A stretch of DNA of 64,000 nt from an uncultured Muribaculaceae bacterium (GTDB taxonomy: Bacteria > Bacteroidota > Bacteroidia > Bacteroidales > Muribaculaceae): positions 1 to 64,000 of the forward strand of contig CANNVE010000007.1 in NCBI GenBank assembly GCA_947525975.1, written 5' to 3'. A model generated the notes under the pieces. The model searched no databases and was not told where the DNA came from. It saw only the letters and a program-made list of their open reading frames with translations. Each line of letters opens with the position of its first letter. Position 1 is the first letter of the stretch. Position numbers and translations under genes: made by a program. Positions 53,822 through 62,206 of the stretch are shown piece by piece.

Positions 53822-53991
53822 AGCAAATATATCTCATCTCTAAAGGGCACTGTCACAAAATATGCGAAATCTATTGGCGTCGAATTCGAGTGGCATTCCC
53901 GTTATCATGACCATCTGATACCCGGAGGCTAATCAGTGAATATATTATTGACAATGTCGCCAAATGGCATGAGGATCGCTTTAAAGGATAA
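53822..53991 (+). pseudogene. RAYT (REP-associated tyrosine) transposase remnant
   Basis: The C-terminal part of a TnpA_REP/Y1 transposase survives in two frames. One frame reads SLKGTVTKYAKSIGVEFEWH then SRYHDHLI, matching the AVTKYxxxxGxxFxWQxRFHDHII segment of the family, and stops at 53930-53932. The next, shifted, frame reads ISEYIIDNVAKWHEDRFK, matching the family's IxxYIxxNPAKWxxD end, and stops at 53989-53991. The HUH active-site part and the linking residues are lost. The rest of 53716-54062 holds only promoters and the hairpin at 53796. Confidence 0.85.
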
Positions 53992-54021
53992 CGATTCAGT
54001 CCGGCTTAGAATAAATTTTCG

Positions 54022-54029
54022 TATCTTTG
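54022..54029 (+). promoter_or_regulatory. -7 box of the hydrolase-GH127 pair
   Basis: TATCTTTG, a perfect TAnnTTTG box. It overlaps the longest in-frame start and so supports the ATG at 54063. Confidence 0.7.
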
Positions 54030-54062
54030 CGGAGTATTTATCACTGTTTATTTTCGCTATTT

Positions 54063-55010
54063 ATGGGATCTTCGTTTCTGCATAGGCTCGTTTTTTTGTT
54101 TTGCCTGCTGCTGGTTTCCGGCTCGGCGCCGGCTCAATCTCTCACAGCCTACAAGGGCAAGGTGGAGGACGGATACAATTTCTGGCTTCGCGTCCCACTA
54201 AAGGATCAGGGCTCACAGCTTAAGCCTTTGGTGATTTTCCTGCACGGCGCGAGCCTTTGCGGCAATGACCTGAACCGTGTGCTGCGATACGGCACTCTCG
54301 ACGCCATAAAGCGGGGGCTCAACCTTGACGCTTATGTGCTGGCTCCGCAGACTCGCGGGGCTTGGGTGCCGCGCAAGGTGATGAACGACGTGGACTATGT
54401 GATCGCTCACAACGCCGACATCGACACCACGCGCATCTACGTGGTGGGCATGAGCCTCGGCGGATACGGCTCGATCGATGTGGCCAACGCCTACCCTGAC
54501 CGCATAGCCGCTGCCCTGTCGTTCTGCGGTGGCGGCACCGGCAATGACTACACAGGCCTGAGCCAAGTGCCCATCTGGATCATACACGGCACAGCTGACC
54601 GCGCCGTGCCCATCAGCCGCAGCGACATGGTGGCCGCCGCCATTAAGAAGATAGACAGCGACACGCCGCGCCTGATCTACGACCGGGTGCCGGGGATGAA
54701 CCACGGCCAGCCGGCAAGGTTCTTCTACGTGCCTCAATTCTATGAATGGCTTTTCAAGCATTCGCTCGCCGATGCGGGCCGTCCGAAGGCCGAAGGGTTC
54801 AAGGTCGACAATTCATTGGTGAAAGGCATCTACCGCCGCTTGCCCGGGTCGCCCCTTGTGACAGTGGTTGACGACAACGCCAATCTGGAGCAAGAGCTGA
54901 GGTGGACTTTCGTTCCGGCCGGACTTGACGGAAACGCATTCCAGAACATTATGATTGAGAATGAAATCGAGGCCGAGACGTTACCCTTCTCCCCTGAAAT
55001 TGATTTTTAA
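54063..55010 (+). CDS. Secreted alpha/beta hydrolase, esterase-like
   Basis: 315 residues from the ATG at 54063. Signal peptide ends near SGSAPAQS. Oxyanion-hole motif FLHGASLCGNDL near residue 60, nucleophile Ser in GMSLGGYGS near 137, Asp in GTADRAVP near 180 and His in GMNHGQPA near 210: a full triad in the dienelactone-hydrolase/polyhydroxybutyrate-depolymerase order. About 100 residues follow the catalytic domain. It precedes the GH127 gene by 23 bp, so a role in removing ester groups from a plant or host glycan is likely. Confidence 0.87.
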   Translation: MGSSFLHRLVFLFCLLLVSGSAPAQSLTAYKGKVEDGYNFWLRVPLKDQGSQLKPLVIFLHGASLCGNDLNRVLRYGTLDAIKRGLNLDAYVLAPQTRGAWVPRKVMNDVDYVIAHNADIDTTRIYVVGMSLGGYGSIDVANAYPDRIAAALSFCGGGTGNDYTGLSQVPIWIIHGTADRAVPISRSDMVAAAIKKIDSDTPRLIYDRVPGMNHGQPARFFYVPQFYEWLFKHSLADAGRPKAEGFKVDNSLVKGIYRRLPGSPLVTVVDDNANLEQELRWTFVPAGLDGNAFQNIMIENEIEAETLPFSPEIDF

Positions 55011-55033
55011 ATCCTATCAACCAACTCTATATC

Positions 55034-57463
55034 ATGAATAAAATTGCCTGCGCCATCGCCCTATGCGCGATGACATCGTCACTGACAGCCCCGGCCATGA
55101 CGGCTGAGGCTGTGAAGGAAGTGCCATTCACAGACATCCACATCTCCGATCGGTTCTGGGCTCCGCGCATTGAGACTAACCGCACAGTTTCAATCCCGTC
55201 AGCATTCAGAGAATGCGAGAATAACGGCCGATTCGACAATTTCGCTCTCGCCGGCGGCCTGATCGAGGGCGAGCACAAGGGCGACTTCTCATTTGACGAC
55301 ACTGACCCCTACAAAATCATCGAGGGTGCGTCATATTCGCTCGCGGTGAAATATGACCCCAAGCTCGACGCATACCTCGACAGCGTGATTTCGCTCATAG
55401 CCGCGGCACAGGAACCCGACGGCTATCTGACCACTTGCGTCACCAACAAGTGCACTCGACTGTCGGGATGGTGGGGCACGAAAAGGTGGGAGAAAATCAA
55501 CTCACACGAGCTATACAACAGCGGCCATCTTTACGAGGCTGCCGTGGCCCACTACCGCGCCACCGGCAAGCGCTCGCTGCTCGACGTGGCCATTAAGAAT
55601 GCCGACCTCGTTTGCCAGGTGTTCGGCCCGGGAGAGGGGCAGAAGCATGTGCCTTCGGGCCATCCGATCATCGAAATGGCCCTCGCCAAACTCTACAAGG
55701 TGACCGATGACCCGAAATACCTCTCCACCGCCCTCTATTTCGTAGAGGAGACGGGCAGAGGCACCGACGGCCACCGCCTTAACCAATACAGCCAGGACCA
55801 CAAGCCAATCCTTGAGCAGGAGGAGATACTGGGCCACGCCGTAAGGGCCGGATACCTGTATTCCGGCGTGGCGGATGTGGCTTCGCTTTCCGGAAACACC
55901 GACTACTTCAAAGCTCTGCAGCGCATCTGGGAAAACATGGCTTCGCAGAAACTCTACATCACGGGCGGAATAGGCAGCCGGGCACAGGGCGAAGGATTCG
56001 GCCCGGGCTTCGAACTGCATAACCATACAGCCTACTGCGAGACCTGCGCCGCCATAGCCAACGTATACTGGAACCACCGCATGTTCCTGGCCACTGGCGA
56101 GTCGAAATATGCCGACATCACCGAGCGTGCGCTCTACAACGGCGTGATATCCGGCGTGTCGCTGTCGGGCGACAGATTCTTCTATGACAATCCACTCGAA
56201 TCGATGGGCCAGCATGAGCGCGCTCCATGGTTTGGCTGCGCCTGCTGCCCGGGCAACATCACCCGTTTCATGGCAAGCGTGCCATCATACATGTATGCAA
56301 CCCGAGGCGACGACATCTACGCTAATCTGTTTATTGAATCATCGGCCGACATAGCCACACCCGCCAACAAGGTGCGCATCGCCCAATCAACCGCGTACCC
56401 CTGGGAGGGAGACGTCATTTTCAGCGTCAATCCGGAAAATACAGGGAAATGGGCTCTTAAGATCAGGATACCGGGTTGGGCTGAGGGAAAGCCAGTGCCG
56501 TCTGACCTGTATTCCTTCGCCGACAAGGAGAAAGATGGCTGGGCAGTCTATGTCAACGGGAAGCGATACGACGCCCCTATTGAAGATGGATACGCCGTCA
56601 TTTCCAGAAAATGGAGCAAAGGCGACGAGGTGAGGCTTTCCCTGCCGATGAAGGTTAAGGCAATCAAAGCCAATGCCAACGTGGCTGACAACGCAGGAAA
56701 GAGGGCTTACGAAAGAGGGCCGGTGGTGTACTGCCTCGAAGGCGCGGATCAGGCAGATGCCCACGTATTCAACAAATATATCCCCGAAGGCGCGGCATTC
56801 TCCGTGAAGATGATGCCCGACTCGCTCGGCGGAATCGCCATGCTTTCAGCCACCGCCATGCAAATCGAAGCAGACGGAAGCAAAAGCCCCGTGACAATCA
56901 ACGCAATCCCCTACTCTGCATGGAACAATCGCGGACCCGCCGAAATGGCGGTATGGATTCCGGAATCAGCCGAATTCGCCCGCGCGGAGCCGGCTGCCAC
57001 CATCGCTTCGAGAGCAAATATGTTCTCCGAGCCCACCAACCTTAATGCCGACGAGCCGGCTGCCACCTCCAATCTGCAGTGGGCGTTCGGATACAACGAC
57101 CAATGGGAACCCAAATCGAGCTCCGACACATCAAAGCCCTATCACTACTGGTGGCTGAGGAAAGGCACTGAAGAAAACATCTGCTACGGATTTGAAAGCC
57201 CGCAGACGATATCATCTGTAGATGTATACTGGCTTGATTTTGACCACTACGACGGCAATTTCCGAGTGCCTGAAAGCTGGAAGCTTATGTACCGCGACGA
57301 CCAGGGACGCTGGCGAGAAGTAGAAGCCGCCACAGCATACGGCGTGGAAAAGGACAAATATAATCGCGTGGAATTCTCGCCCGTCACCACCACAGCGCTT
57401 AAAATCGCGGCAAAACTGCAGCCCGGTGAAAGCGGCGGAGTCATCGAATGGAAGGTGAATTGA
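55034..57463 (+). CDS. Glycoside hydrolase family 127
   Basis: 809 residues. Signal peptide up to about residue 22. The GH127 (alpha/alpha)6 domain spans about 30-560; key elements are CETCAAIANVYW near 335 and GCACCPGNITRFMAS near 400, which hold the zinc-binding and nucleophilic cysteines and the acid/base Glu known in beta-L-arabinofuranosidase HypBA1. A C-terminal beta-sandwich of about 150 residues (for example GVIEWKVN at the end) is additional. Predicted to release arabinofuranose or a related sugar. Operon partner of the esterase-like gene. Confidence 0.9.
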   Translation: MNKIACAIALCAMTSSLTAPAMTAEAVKEVPFTDIHISDRFWAPRIETNRTVSIPSAFRECENNGRFDNFALAGGLIEGEHKGDFSFDDTDPYKIIEGASYSLAVKYDPKLDAYLDSVISLIAAAQEPDGYLTTCVTNKCTRLSGWWGTKRWEKINSHELYNSGHLYEAAVAHYRATGKRSLLDVAIKNADLVCQVFGPGEGQKHVPSGHPIIEMALAKLYKVTDDPKYLSTALYFVEETGRGTDGHRLNQYSQDHKPILEQEEILGHAVRAGYLYSGVADVASLSGNTDYFKALQRIWENMASQKLYITGGIGSRAQGEGFGPGFELHNHTAYCETCAAIANVYWNHRMFLATGESKYADITERALYNGVISGVSLSGDRFFYDNPLESMGQHERAPWFGCACCPGNITRFMASVPSYMYATRGDDIYANLFIESSADIATPANKVRIAQSTAYPWEGDVIFSVNPENTGKWALKIRIPGWAEGKPVPSDLYSFADKEKDGWAVYVNGKRYDAPIEDGYAVISRKWSKGDEVRLSLPMKVKAIKANANVADNAGKRAYERGPVVYCLEGADQADAHVFNKYIPEGAAFSVKMMPDSLGGIAMLSATAMQIEADGSKSPVTINAIPYSAWNNRGPAEMAVWIPESAEFARAEPAATIASRANMFSEPTNLNADEPAATSNLQWAFGYNDQWEPKSSSDTSKPYHYWWLRKGTEENICYGFESPQTISSVDVYWLDFDHYDGNFRVPESWKLMYRDDQGRWREVEAATAYGVEKDKYNRVEFSPVTTTALKIAAKLQPGESGGVIEWKVN

Positions 57464-57475
57464 GCCGGTGACCAG

Positions 57476-57536
57476 AAAAAAAAGGATTGCATGGATCTCG
57501 ATCTAAATGATCGTCTCCATGCAATCCGTTTTTTTT
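57476..57536. terminator. Bidirectional terminator between GH127 and GH43
   Basis: Perfect 12-bp stem GGATTGCATGGA and complement, flanked by eight A on one side and eight T on the other, between convergent genes. Confidence 0.9.
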
Positions 57537-57540
57537 GTTT

Positions 57541-57564
57541 GGGCGGGTGCGATTTATCTCGCCC
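57541..57564. repeat. REP-like palindrome
   Basis: GGGCG at 57541-57545 and CGCCC at 57560-57564 flank an AT-rich centre; the reverse strand carries AAATCGCACC, as at 53-62 near the start of the window. Possibly a REP copy. Confidence 0.4.
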
Positions 57565-57573
57565 CTACAGTTC

Positions 57574-58662
57574 TCACCACTTCGTGACGAAAGGAATCAC
57601 TGGAGTGCCTTCGCGGTCAAAAAGGATGGGAAGCCAAAGCGAGCCGGAGCCTGCCAGGCACTTCGGGGTCCATTTATCGGCCATGAACACAAGGTTTCCG
57701 CCCATCTCGGCGCAGTATGTGCCTTGTCCGCCGAATGTGAGCTCTGCGTCAGGACCGATGCAAGGAGTCTTTCCCTCTACCATGTGCCACTCGCCGAGCA
57801 TATCGTCGGCCCACATCATGCGCGCTTTGTTGGGTGCCCAGCCGGTGCAGCCCGATGTCACCATCCAATATTTCCCGCCATGCTTGAACACCACAGGCGC
57901 TTCATTGTGTCCGCCGGGGAAGATGCGGATGTATTTGCCGGTATGAGCATTGTAGTCGTCATTGAGCTCAGCTATCTGCAGCGTGAGGTTTTCTTCTGAA
58001 GAATACACGTGATATGCTTTGCCGTCGTCATCAACAAACACGGTCATATCACGGCTCATCTGGCCTCCGTCAATGTCTCGCTCTACGAATACGCCCTTGT
58101 CGACAAGCTTGAACCACTCTTCGGTCCACCACTCATCAGGCACAATGCCCTTAACTTGGCGCGGCTCCATGTTCATAGGATAAACGCCGGGGTTGACGCG
58201 TCCAGACCACTTTAGTTTGAATGGGCCGACAGGAGTGTCGCTTTCAGCCACCGCACAGCGGGCTGCCTCATATCCGCGTCCGGCGAGCTCATGGTGAAAC
58301 CAGAGCACGTATTTTCCTGTCTTAGGGCAATACACCACCTTCGGACGCTCTATGGTGCAATGCTTCTGTATCTCGGATGAAGGATCGTCAACTTTCTCAA
58401 ACACGATGCCCTCGTTTTTCCAATTGACGAGGTCGGTGGTTGAATAGCACGATACGCCCTTTTGATAATTAGCCTCATGCCCGGGACGATGCTCGCCGTA
58501 CCAATAGTACACGCTGTCAACCTTAAGGATGCCGCCGCCATGGCAATTGACAGGATTTCCGTCAGTGTCGCTCATAGGCGCCACATTGTCGAAAGCAGCG
58601 GCTCCGACATTAGCTGACAGACAAAGGGCCGCGGCAATAGACGCAAAAAATTGAAATTTCAT
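57574..58662 (-). CDS. Glycoside hydrolase family 43
   Basis: 362 residues. Signal peptide ends near LCLSANVGAAA. The five-bladed propeller is recognised from segments such as GGGILKVDSVYYWYGEHR near 42, STTDLVNWKNEGIVFE near 74, MSRDMTVFVDDDGKAYHVYS near 205 and GHNEAPVVFKHGGKYWM near 250. It resembles the GH43_34 subfamily, reported on arabinose- or galactose-bearing chains; this subfamily call is tentative. Convergent with the GH127 gene. The coaE gene lies 47 bp upstream on the same strand, and no own promoter box was found. Confidence 0.85.
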   Translation of the reverse strand: MKFQFFASIAAALCLSANVGAAAFDNVAPMSDTDGNPVNCHGGGILKVDSVYYWYGEHRPGHEANYQKGVSCYSTTDLVNWKNEGIVFEKVDDPSSEIQKHCTIERPKVVYCPKTGKYVLWFHHELAGRGYEAARCAVAESDTPVGPFKLKWSGRVNPGVYPMNMEPRQVKGIVPDEWWTEEWFKLVDKGVFVERDIDGGQMSRDMTVFVDDDGKAYHVYSSEENLTLQIAELNDDYNAHTGKYIRIFPGGHNEAPVVFKHGGKYWMVTSGCTGWAPNKARMMWADDMLGEWHMVEGKTPCIGPDAELTFGGQGTYCAEMGGNLVFMADKWTPKCLAGSGSLWLPILFDREGTPVIPFVTKW

Positions 58663-58709
58663 GAAATAGTCTTTTATGGATAGATTGGAAAATAGATATC
58701 AAAAAACGG

Positions 58710-59294
58710 TCAGCCGCCCAAAAGGGCATCGATTCGTAGCAAAAGAGATTGAATGCCGTCGTTGACAATCTGCCTAACGCGCGCGTGCCTGCGTCCGGGC
58801 TCGAATACCTGCGAATTGATGCGTGCGCGCACATCTGCCTCAGGCATGCCGTTGCGCTTCATCACCCTCTCCACGCGCACATGCTCAGGAGCCGTCACCT
58901 CCCACACCTCATCGACCATGCGGTCAAGTCCGCTCTGATACAGTATGGCTGTCTCTACAAATATGTTTCCCTCCTTTGTTTCAGCCCATCGGGCTATGTC
59001 GGCGAGCACTGCACCGTGAACTATGCTGTTGAGAACCTGGAGTTTACAGGCATCAGAAAACACTATGCCGGAAAGCATTGATCGGTCAATGCAGCCATCT
59101 TTCACCACATCGGGATGAATGGCCCGGCAAAGCTCTTCCTTAATCCCGGCGCTATTGTCCATGAGCCATTTTGCCCGCGAGTCGCAGTCATAGACTTCAT
59201 GGCCCAATGCCGACAATATGCGGCACACTACTGACTTGCCCGATCCGATGCCGCCGGTCACGGCCACGAGGCGTCGCTGATCTACCCTACTCAT
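58710..59294 (-). CDS. coaE: Dephospho-CoA kinase
   Basis: 194 residues from the ATG at 59294 (MSRVDQRRLVAVTGGIGSGK). P-loop GGIGSGKS near residue 14, DCDSRAKWLM near 37 and the lid segment RNGMPEADVRARINSQ near 145. It does the last step of coenzyme A synthesis. The start overlaps the ybbR stop by 8 bp; it is the last gene of the nusB operon. Confidence 0.95.
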   Translation of the reverse strand: MSRVDQRRLVAVTGGIGSGKSVVCRILSALGHEVYDCDSRAKWLMDNSAGIKEELCRAIHPDVVKDGCIDRSMLSGIVFSDACKLQVLNSIVHGAVLADIARWAETKEGNIFVETAILYQSGLDRMVDEVWEVTAPEHVRVERVMKRNGMPEADVRARINSQVFEPGRRHARVRQIVNDGIQSLLLRIDALLGG

Positions 59295-60237
59295 GCTCAA
59301 TGAGGTATTCTACGCTGTCTGTCGACATGAAAGCGTTGGTGAATTCCTTGGGCACGCCTATCAGCTTGAGCGGCAGCATGCCATTAGAGCGCCTGCGATA
59401 ATCAGCCTCAATGCGCAGCCTTGGCGTTGAGCCTTTCTTGTAGAGACTCATCGGCAACATATAGTATACCTCAACCTTTGAAGGCGAAGGCAGTATCTTA
59501 AAGCTGTCGGGAACGTTGATGCCTGTGACCGGCACTTTAAGCGTCTTTGAGATCAAAGGCTCTACCGTGATCTCGACATCGATGCTGTCCGGAATCGACC
59601 TGCAACCGGCCGGGACAGAGACCGGCACCTTGACCACCGTCGACTTTGAAAGACCGGTGAAGGAAATCTCTCCGGTGCGGACATAGGACGCCTTGATCCG
59701 GCTGTTCAGGCTGTAGACCGTGACCGAATCCTGCAATCTCCTGACTCCTGCGATCACATGCTGAGGAGCCGGCTGCACCAGGATGGCGTCGAGCACCGGC
59801 ACACGCACTCCCGGATATGACGTGAACAAGATAGAAAGAGAATCAGGAGAGACAGACTGTATCACGCTTCCGGCCCCGAATTTATTGCGCAGAAACGCCT
59901 TGAACGACGCGTCGCTGAAGTATATCTTATTGCCTGACTTATATGACCGGTAGTCGATCTCGATAGTAGGGTCTTTAGATTTCCAGTACTTGATGAGGTC
60001 GGTGCCCCTGGCCCTTACGCTGACGTTGACCGCCTCAGGCAAAGGGGTGATGCGGGTGAGCGAATCAGGCACATTCGTGATGCGCACAAAGCATCTGAGA
60101 TCGGCCTGTGAGTCCTCGTTGAGAGCCTGCACAAACCAAAGCACAGCCGCAATAACCAAGAAGGCCAAGAACGTAAGCACATTCTTGCCCTCCGGGCTCT
60201 TCAGGGCATCGTTAAGCCTTGACAAGCGATCGCGCAT
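59287..60237 (-). CDS. YbbR-like domain protein
   Basis: 316 residues. A membrane helix at about 20-38 (VLTFLAFLVIAAVLWFVQAL) is followed by tandem YbbR-like repeats (segments such as ITNVPDSLTRITPLPEAVNV, and FTGLSKSTVVKVPVSV). In Firmicutes the YbbR protein CdaR controls cyclic-di-AMP synthase; here no disA/cdaA gene is nearby, so the role is open. The yajC gene ends 24 bp upstream. Confidence 0.9.
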   Translation of the reverse strand: MRDRLSRLNDALKSPEGKNVLTFLAFLVIAAVLWFVQALNEDSQADLRCFVRITNVPDSLTRITPLPEAVNVSVRARGTDLIKYWKSKDPTIEIDYRSYKSGNKIYFSDASFKAFLRNKFGAGSVIQSVSPDSLSILFTSYPGVRVPVLDAILVQPAPQHVIAGVRRLQDSVTVYSLNSRIKASYVRTGEISFTGLSKSTVVKVPVSVPAGCRSIPDSIDVEITVEPLISKTLKVPVTGINVPDSFKILPSPSKVEVYYMLPMSLYKKGSTPRLRIEADYRRRSNGMLPLKLIGVPKEFTNAFMSTDSVEYLIEHE

Positions 60238-60261
60238 AATGGCGCCAATGATTAAAAAATA

Positions 60262-60594
60262 TTACTTCTTTGAGTCCGCGTTAGCCTCGGGAGTCTCGGG
60301 CATAGCGAAGACATATTCCTTCACTACGGTGATCTTCACACCATCAGCCACTTCGATTACGAAAGCGTTGTCTTTTATCTCGCGCACTTTGCCGATGATT
60401 CCGCCCTGGGTGATCACCTTAGAGCCTTTCTCGAGTTTGCTGCGCTCTTCCTGCACCTTTTTCTGGCGTTTCTGCTGGGGACGGATCATCATGAAATACA
60501 TTATGGCGAAGATGAGCACCATCATGATGATCATGTTCCACATGCCGCCTTCCTGGCCTGCAGCATCCTGCAGTAGAATAGTGTTTGTTAGCAT
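60262..60594 (-). CDS. yajC: Preprotein translocase subunit YajC
   Basis: 110 residues. One helix (MIIMMVLIFAIMYFMMIRPQ near 22) with the diagnostic IRPQQKRQKK, then the beta domain with KGSKVITQGGIIGKV. Auxiliary part of the SecDF-YajC complex; secDF is elsewhere. Lies between nusB and ybbR. Confidence 0.95.
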   Translation of the reverse strand: MLTNTILLQDAAGQEGGMWNMIIMMVLIFAIMYFMMIRPQQKRQKKVQEERSKLEKGSKVITQGGIIGKVREIKDNAFVIEVADGVKITVVKEYVFAMPETPEANADSKK

Positions 60595-60619
60595 ATATTT
60601 TTGATATTAGAGTTTATTT

Positions 60620-62065
60620 TCAATTATTGGGGGCGCTGACGATTGGCTTGTCGATTATGCCCTCCTCGCTGAGGTATCGCACCACAGAGTAGAGCACGCC
60701 GTTGACGAAACCGCCGCTCTTGTCGGTGCTGTAGCTGTTGGCTATCTCCACATACTCGTTGACCGATACAGGCACGGGGATCTTGGGGAAATTAATTATT
60801 TCCGCCACGGCGCAGACCATGATCACGATGTCCATGAATGCCAGACGCTCAGGATCCCATTGGCTGCGCTGTATGAATTTGTCAATGTAGGCGCGGTAAG
60901 AGTCCTGGTTGTTTATGACGTACATGAAAAGCTCGGGGCCGAAGCGCTCATCTTCCACATCCTTGTATTTGGGCAGGATGTCGACGGTGCGTCCGCCGCT
61001 TTGGGCTATCTGGCGCAGCGTCTTCAGCACGAATGTGCCCATTATCTGGAGGTCATCGTTCCAGTAGACAGACTTGTCTTCGAGCTCTTCGGCGAGCAGA
61101 TCCGAAGGCAGGATGATCATGCGCAGGGCATCGCGCCAGAATTCGGCGTCGACCTCAAGCGTATGGTCGTCATTTTCTATGTAAGCCTTGTAGAGATCTG
61201 ATTCTATGATCTGGTCGAGCAATCCCTTGAGGAAAGCCGAAGGAGCCTGCGTGGGGGCCACCTTGTACTCTTTGATCAAATCCTGAAGCATCTCATGGTT
61301 GACGAGATAGTCCACAAGCTTGTTGTCTATGAGCCTTGTGTTTGGATTCAGATCGGCTGAAGATGCGAGGTGCTTTGATTTGGCTGCCTCGAGCCTTCTG
61401 GCCTGCTCGGCTGTGAGGTCTACGATCAGCTGGAAAAACCATATGTAGAGCTCATAGGCCTTGTCAAGCGACGCAGTCAGGTCACGCTTGGCTTTAAGCA
61501 GCTGCTCTGTGCTGTCGGCGTATGAGCGGAGAGTATCGCACACCTGAGCCACGGCCAGGCGATAGCCATTGCCCGAGAAGTCGCCTTGCTCGCGCAATAT
61601 AGCCTCGATGTCGGGATTGTTGTCGATTATAGTCTCAAAGACCACCACCCACAGCTTCACGTCGTCGGCGAGAGTCTTCTTTTGGATTTTCAGATAGTCG
61701 GCGAAAATCTTTGATGCCTGTATCTTATCGAGAAGTTTGCGAAGTATGGGGTCGAATATCGCCACTTTCGATGTCTCGCGCAGTATAGCACTTCGCACCG
61801 CCTCATTGGTCGACAAGGCCTTGGCCACTTTATTTGCCGCCAGCTTGGGATTGATGCCAAGAGCGAGAGCTGGACGACCCGGCTTGACGGAATAGCCCGA
61901 TAGCTCGACCAGCAGCAGCAGCAGATCGATATAAAGAGAATGTGCGTAACGCCTGTCGCGAGAGATGGATTCAGGCGCGTCATTTATTCTAAACTCACTA
62001 CGAGTCAACAGATAAGAGTAGAGCAAGTGCACCACCTTAGTGCGTATAAGGACGCGATTTACCAT
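60620..62065 (-). CDS. nusB: NusB transcription antitermination factor, long form
   Basis: 481 residues, far longer than E. coli NusB (139). The start MVNRVLIRTKVVHLLYSYLL matches Bacteroidota NusB; the C-terminal NusB fold is at about 375-470 (FIQRSQWDPERLAFMDIVIM and PVSVNEYVEIANSYSTDKSG). The middle 300 residues are helical and rich in Leu, Lys and Glu, with no recognised domain. NusB forms the antitermination complex with NusE at rRNA operons. First gene of the nusB-yajC-ybbR-coaE operon. Confidence 0.93.
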   Translation of the reverse strand: MVNRVLIRTKVVHLLYSYLLTRSEFRINDAPESISRDRRYAHSLYIDLLLLLVELSGYSVKPGRPALALGINPKLAANKVAKALSTNEAVRSAILRETSKVAIFDPILRKLLDKIQASKIFADYLKIQKKTLADDVKLWVVVFETIIDNNPDIEAILREQGDFSGNGYRLAVAQVCDTLRSYADSTEQLLKAKRDLTASLDKAYELYIWFFQLIVDLTAEQARRLEAAKSKHLASSADLNPNTRLIDNKLVDYLVNHEMLQDLIKEYKVAPTQAPSAFLKGLLDQIIESDLYKAYIENDDHTLEVDAEFWRDALRMIILPSDLLAEELEDKSVYWNDDLQIMGTFVLKTLRQIAQSGGRTVDILPKYKDVEDERFGPELFMYVINNQDSYRAYIDKFIQRSQWDPERLAFMDIVIMVCAVAEIINFPKIPVPVSVNEYVEIANSYSTDKSGGFVNGVLYSVVRYLSEEGIIDKPIVSAPNN

Positions 62066-62088
62066 TTTTCAAATTAATTAATGCTCCG

Positions 62089-62096
62089 CAAAGATA
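62089..62096 (-). promoter_or_regulatory. -7 box of the nusB operon
   Basis: TATCTTTG on the minus strand, a perfect TAnnTTTG box, about 24 bp before the ATG. Confidence 0.7.
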
Positions 62097-62125
62097 CGAA
62101 TAAAAATCCAAACACAATATTTATC

Positions 62126-62163
62126 GGGCGTAAATTATCTGTTTTGGCAGATAATTTACGCCC
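62126..62163 (-). terminator. Hairpin after thiL
   Basis: Perfect 16-bp stem (GGGCGTAAATTATCTG and complement) around a 6-nt loop after the minus-strand thiL stop. The T-tract is poor. Confidence 0.6.
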
Positions 62164-62206
62164 GCTGTCAGGCCTTGGGAGCCTTGCGCCCGGCAATGCC
62201 TAAAGG

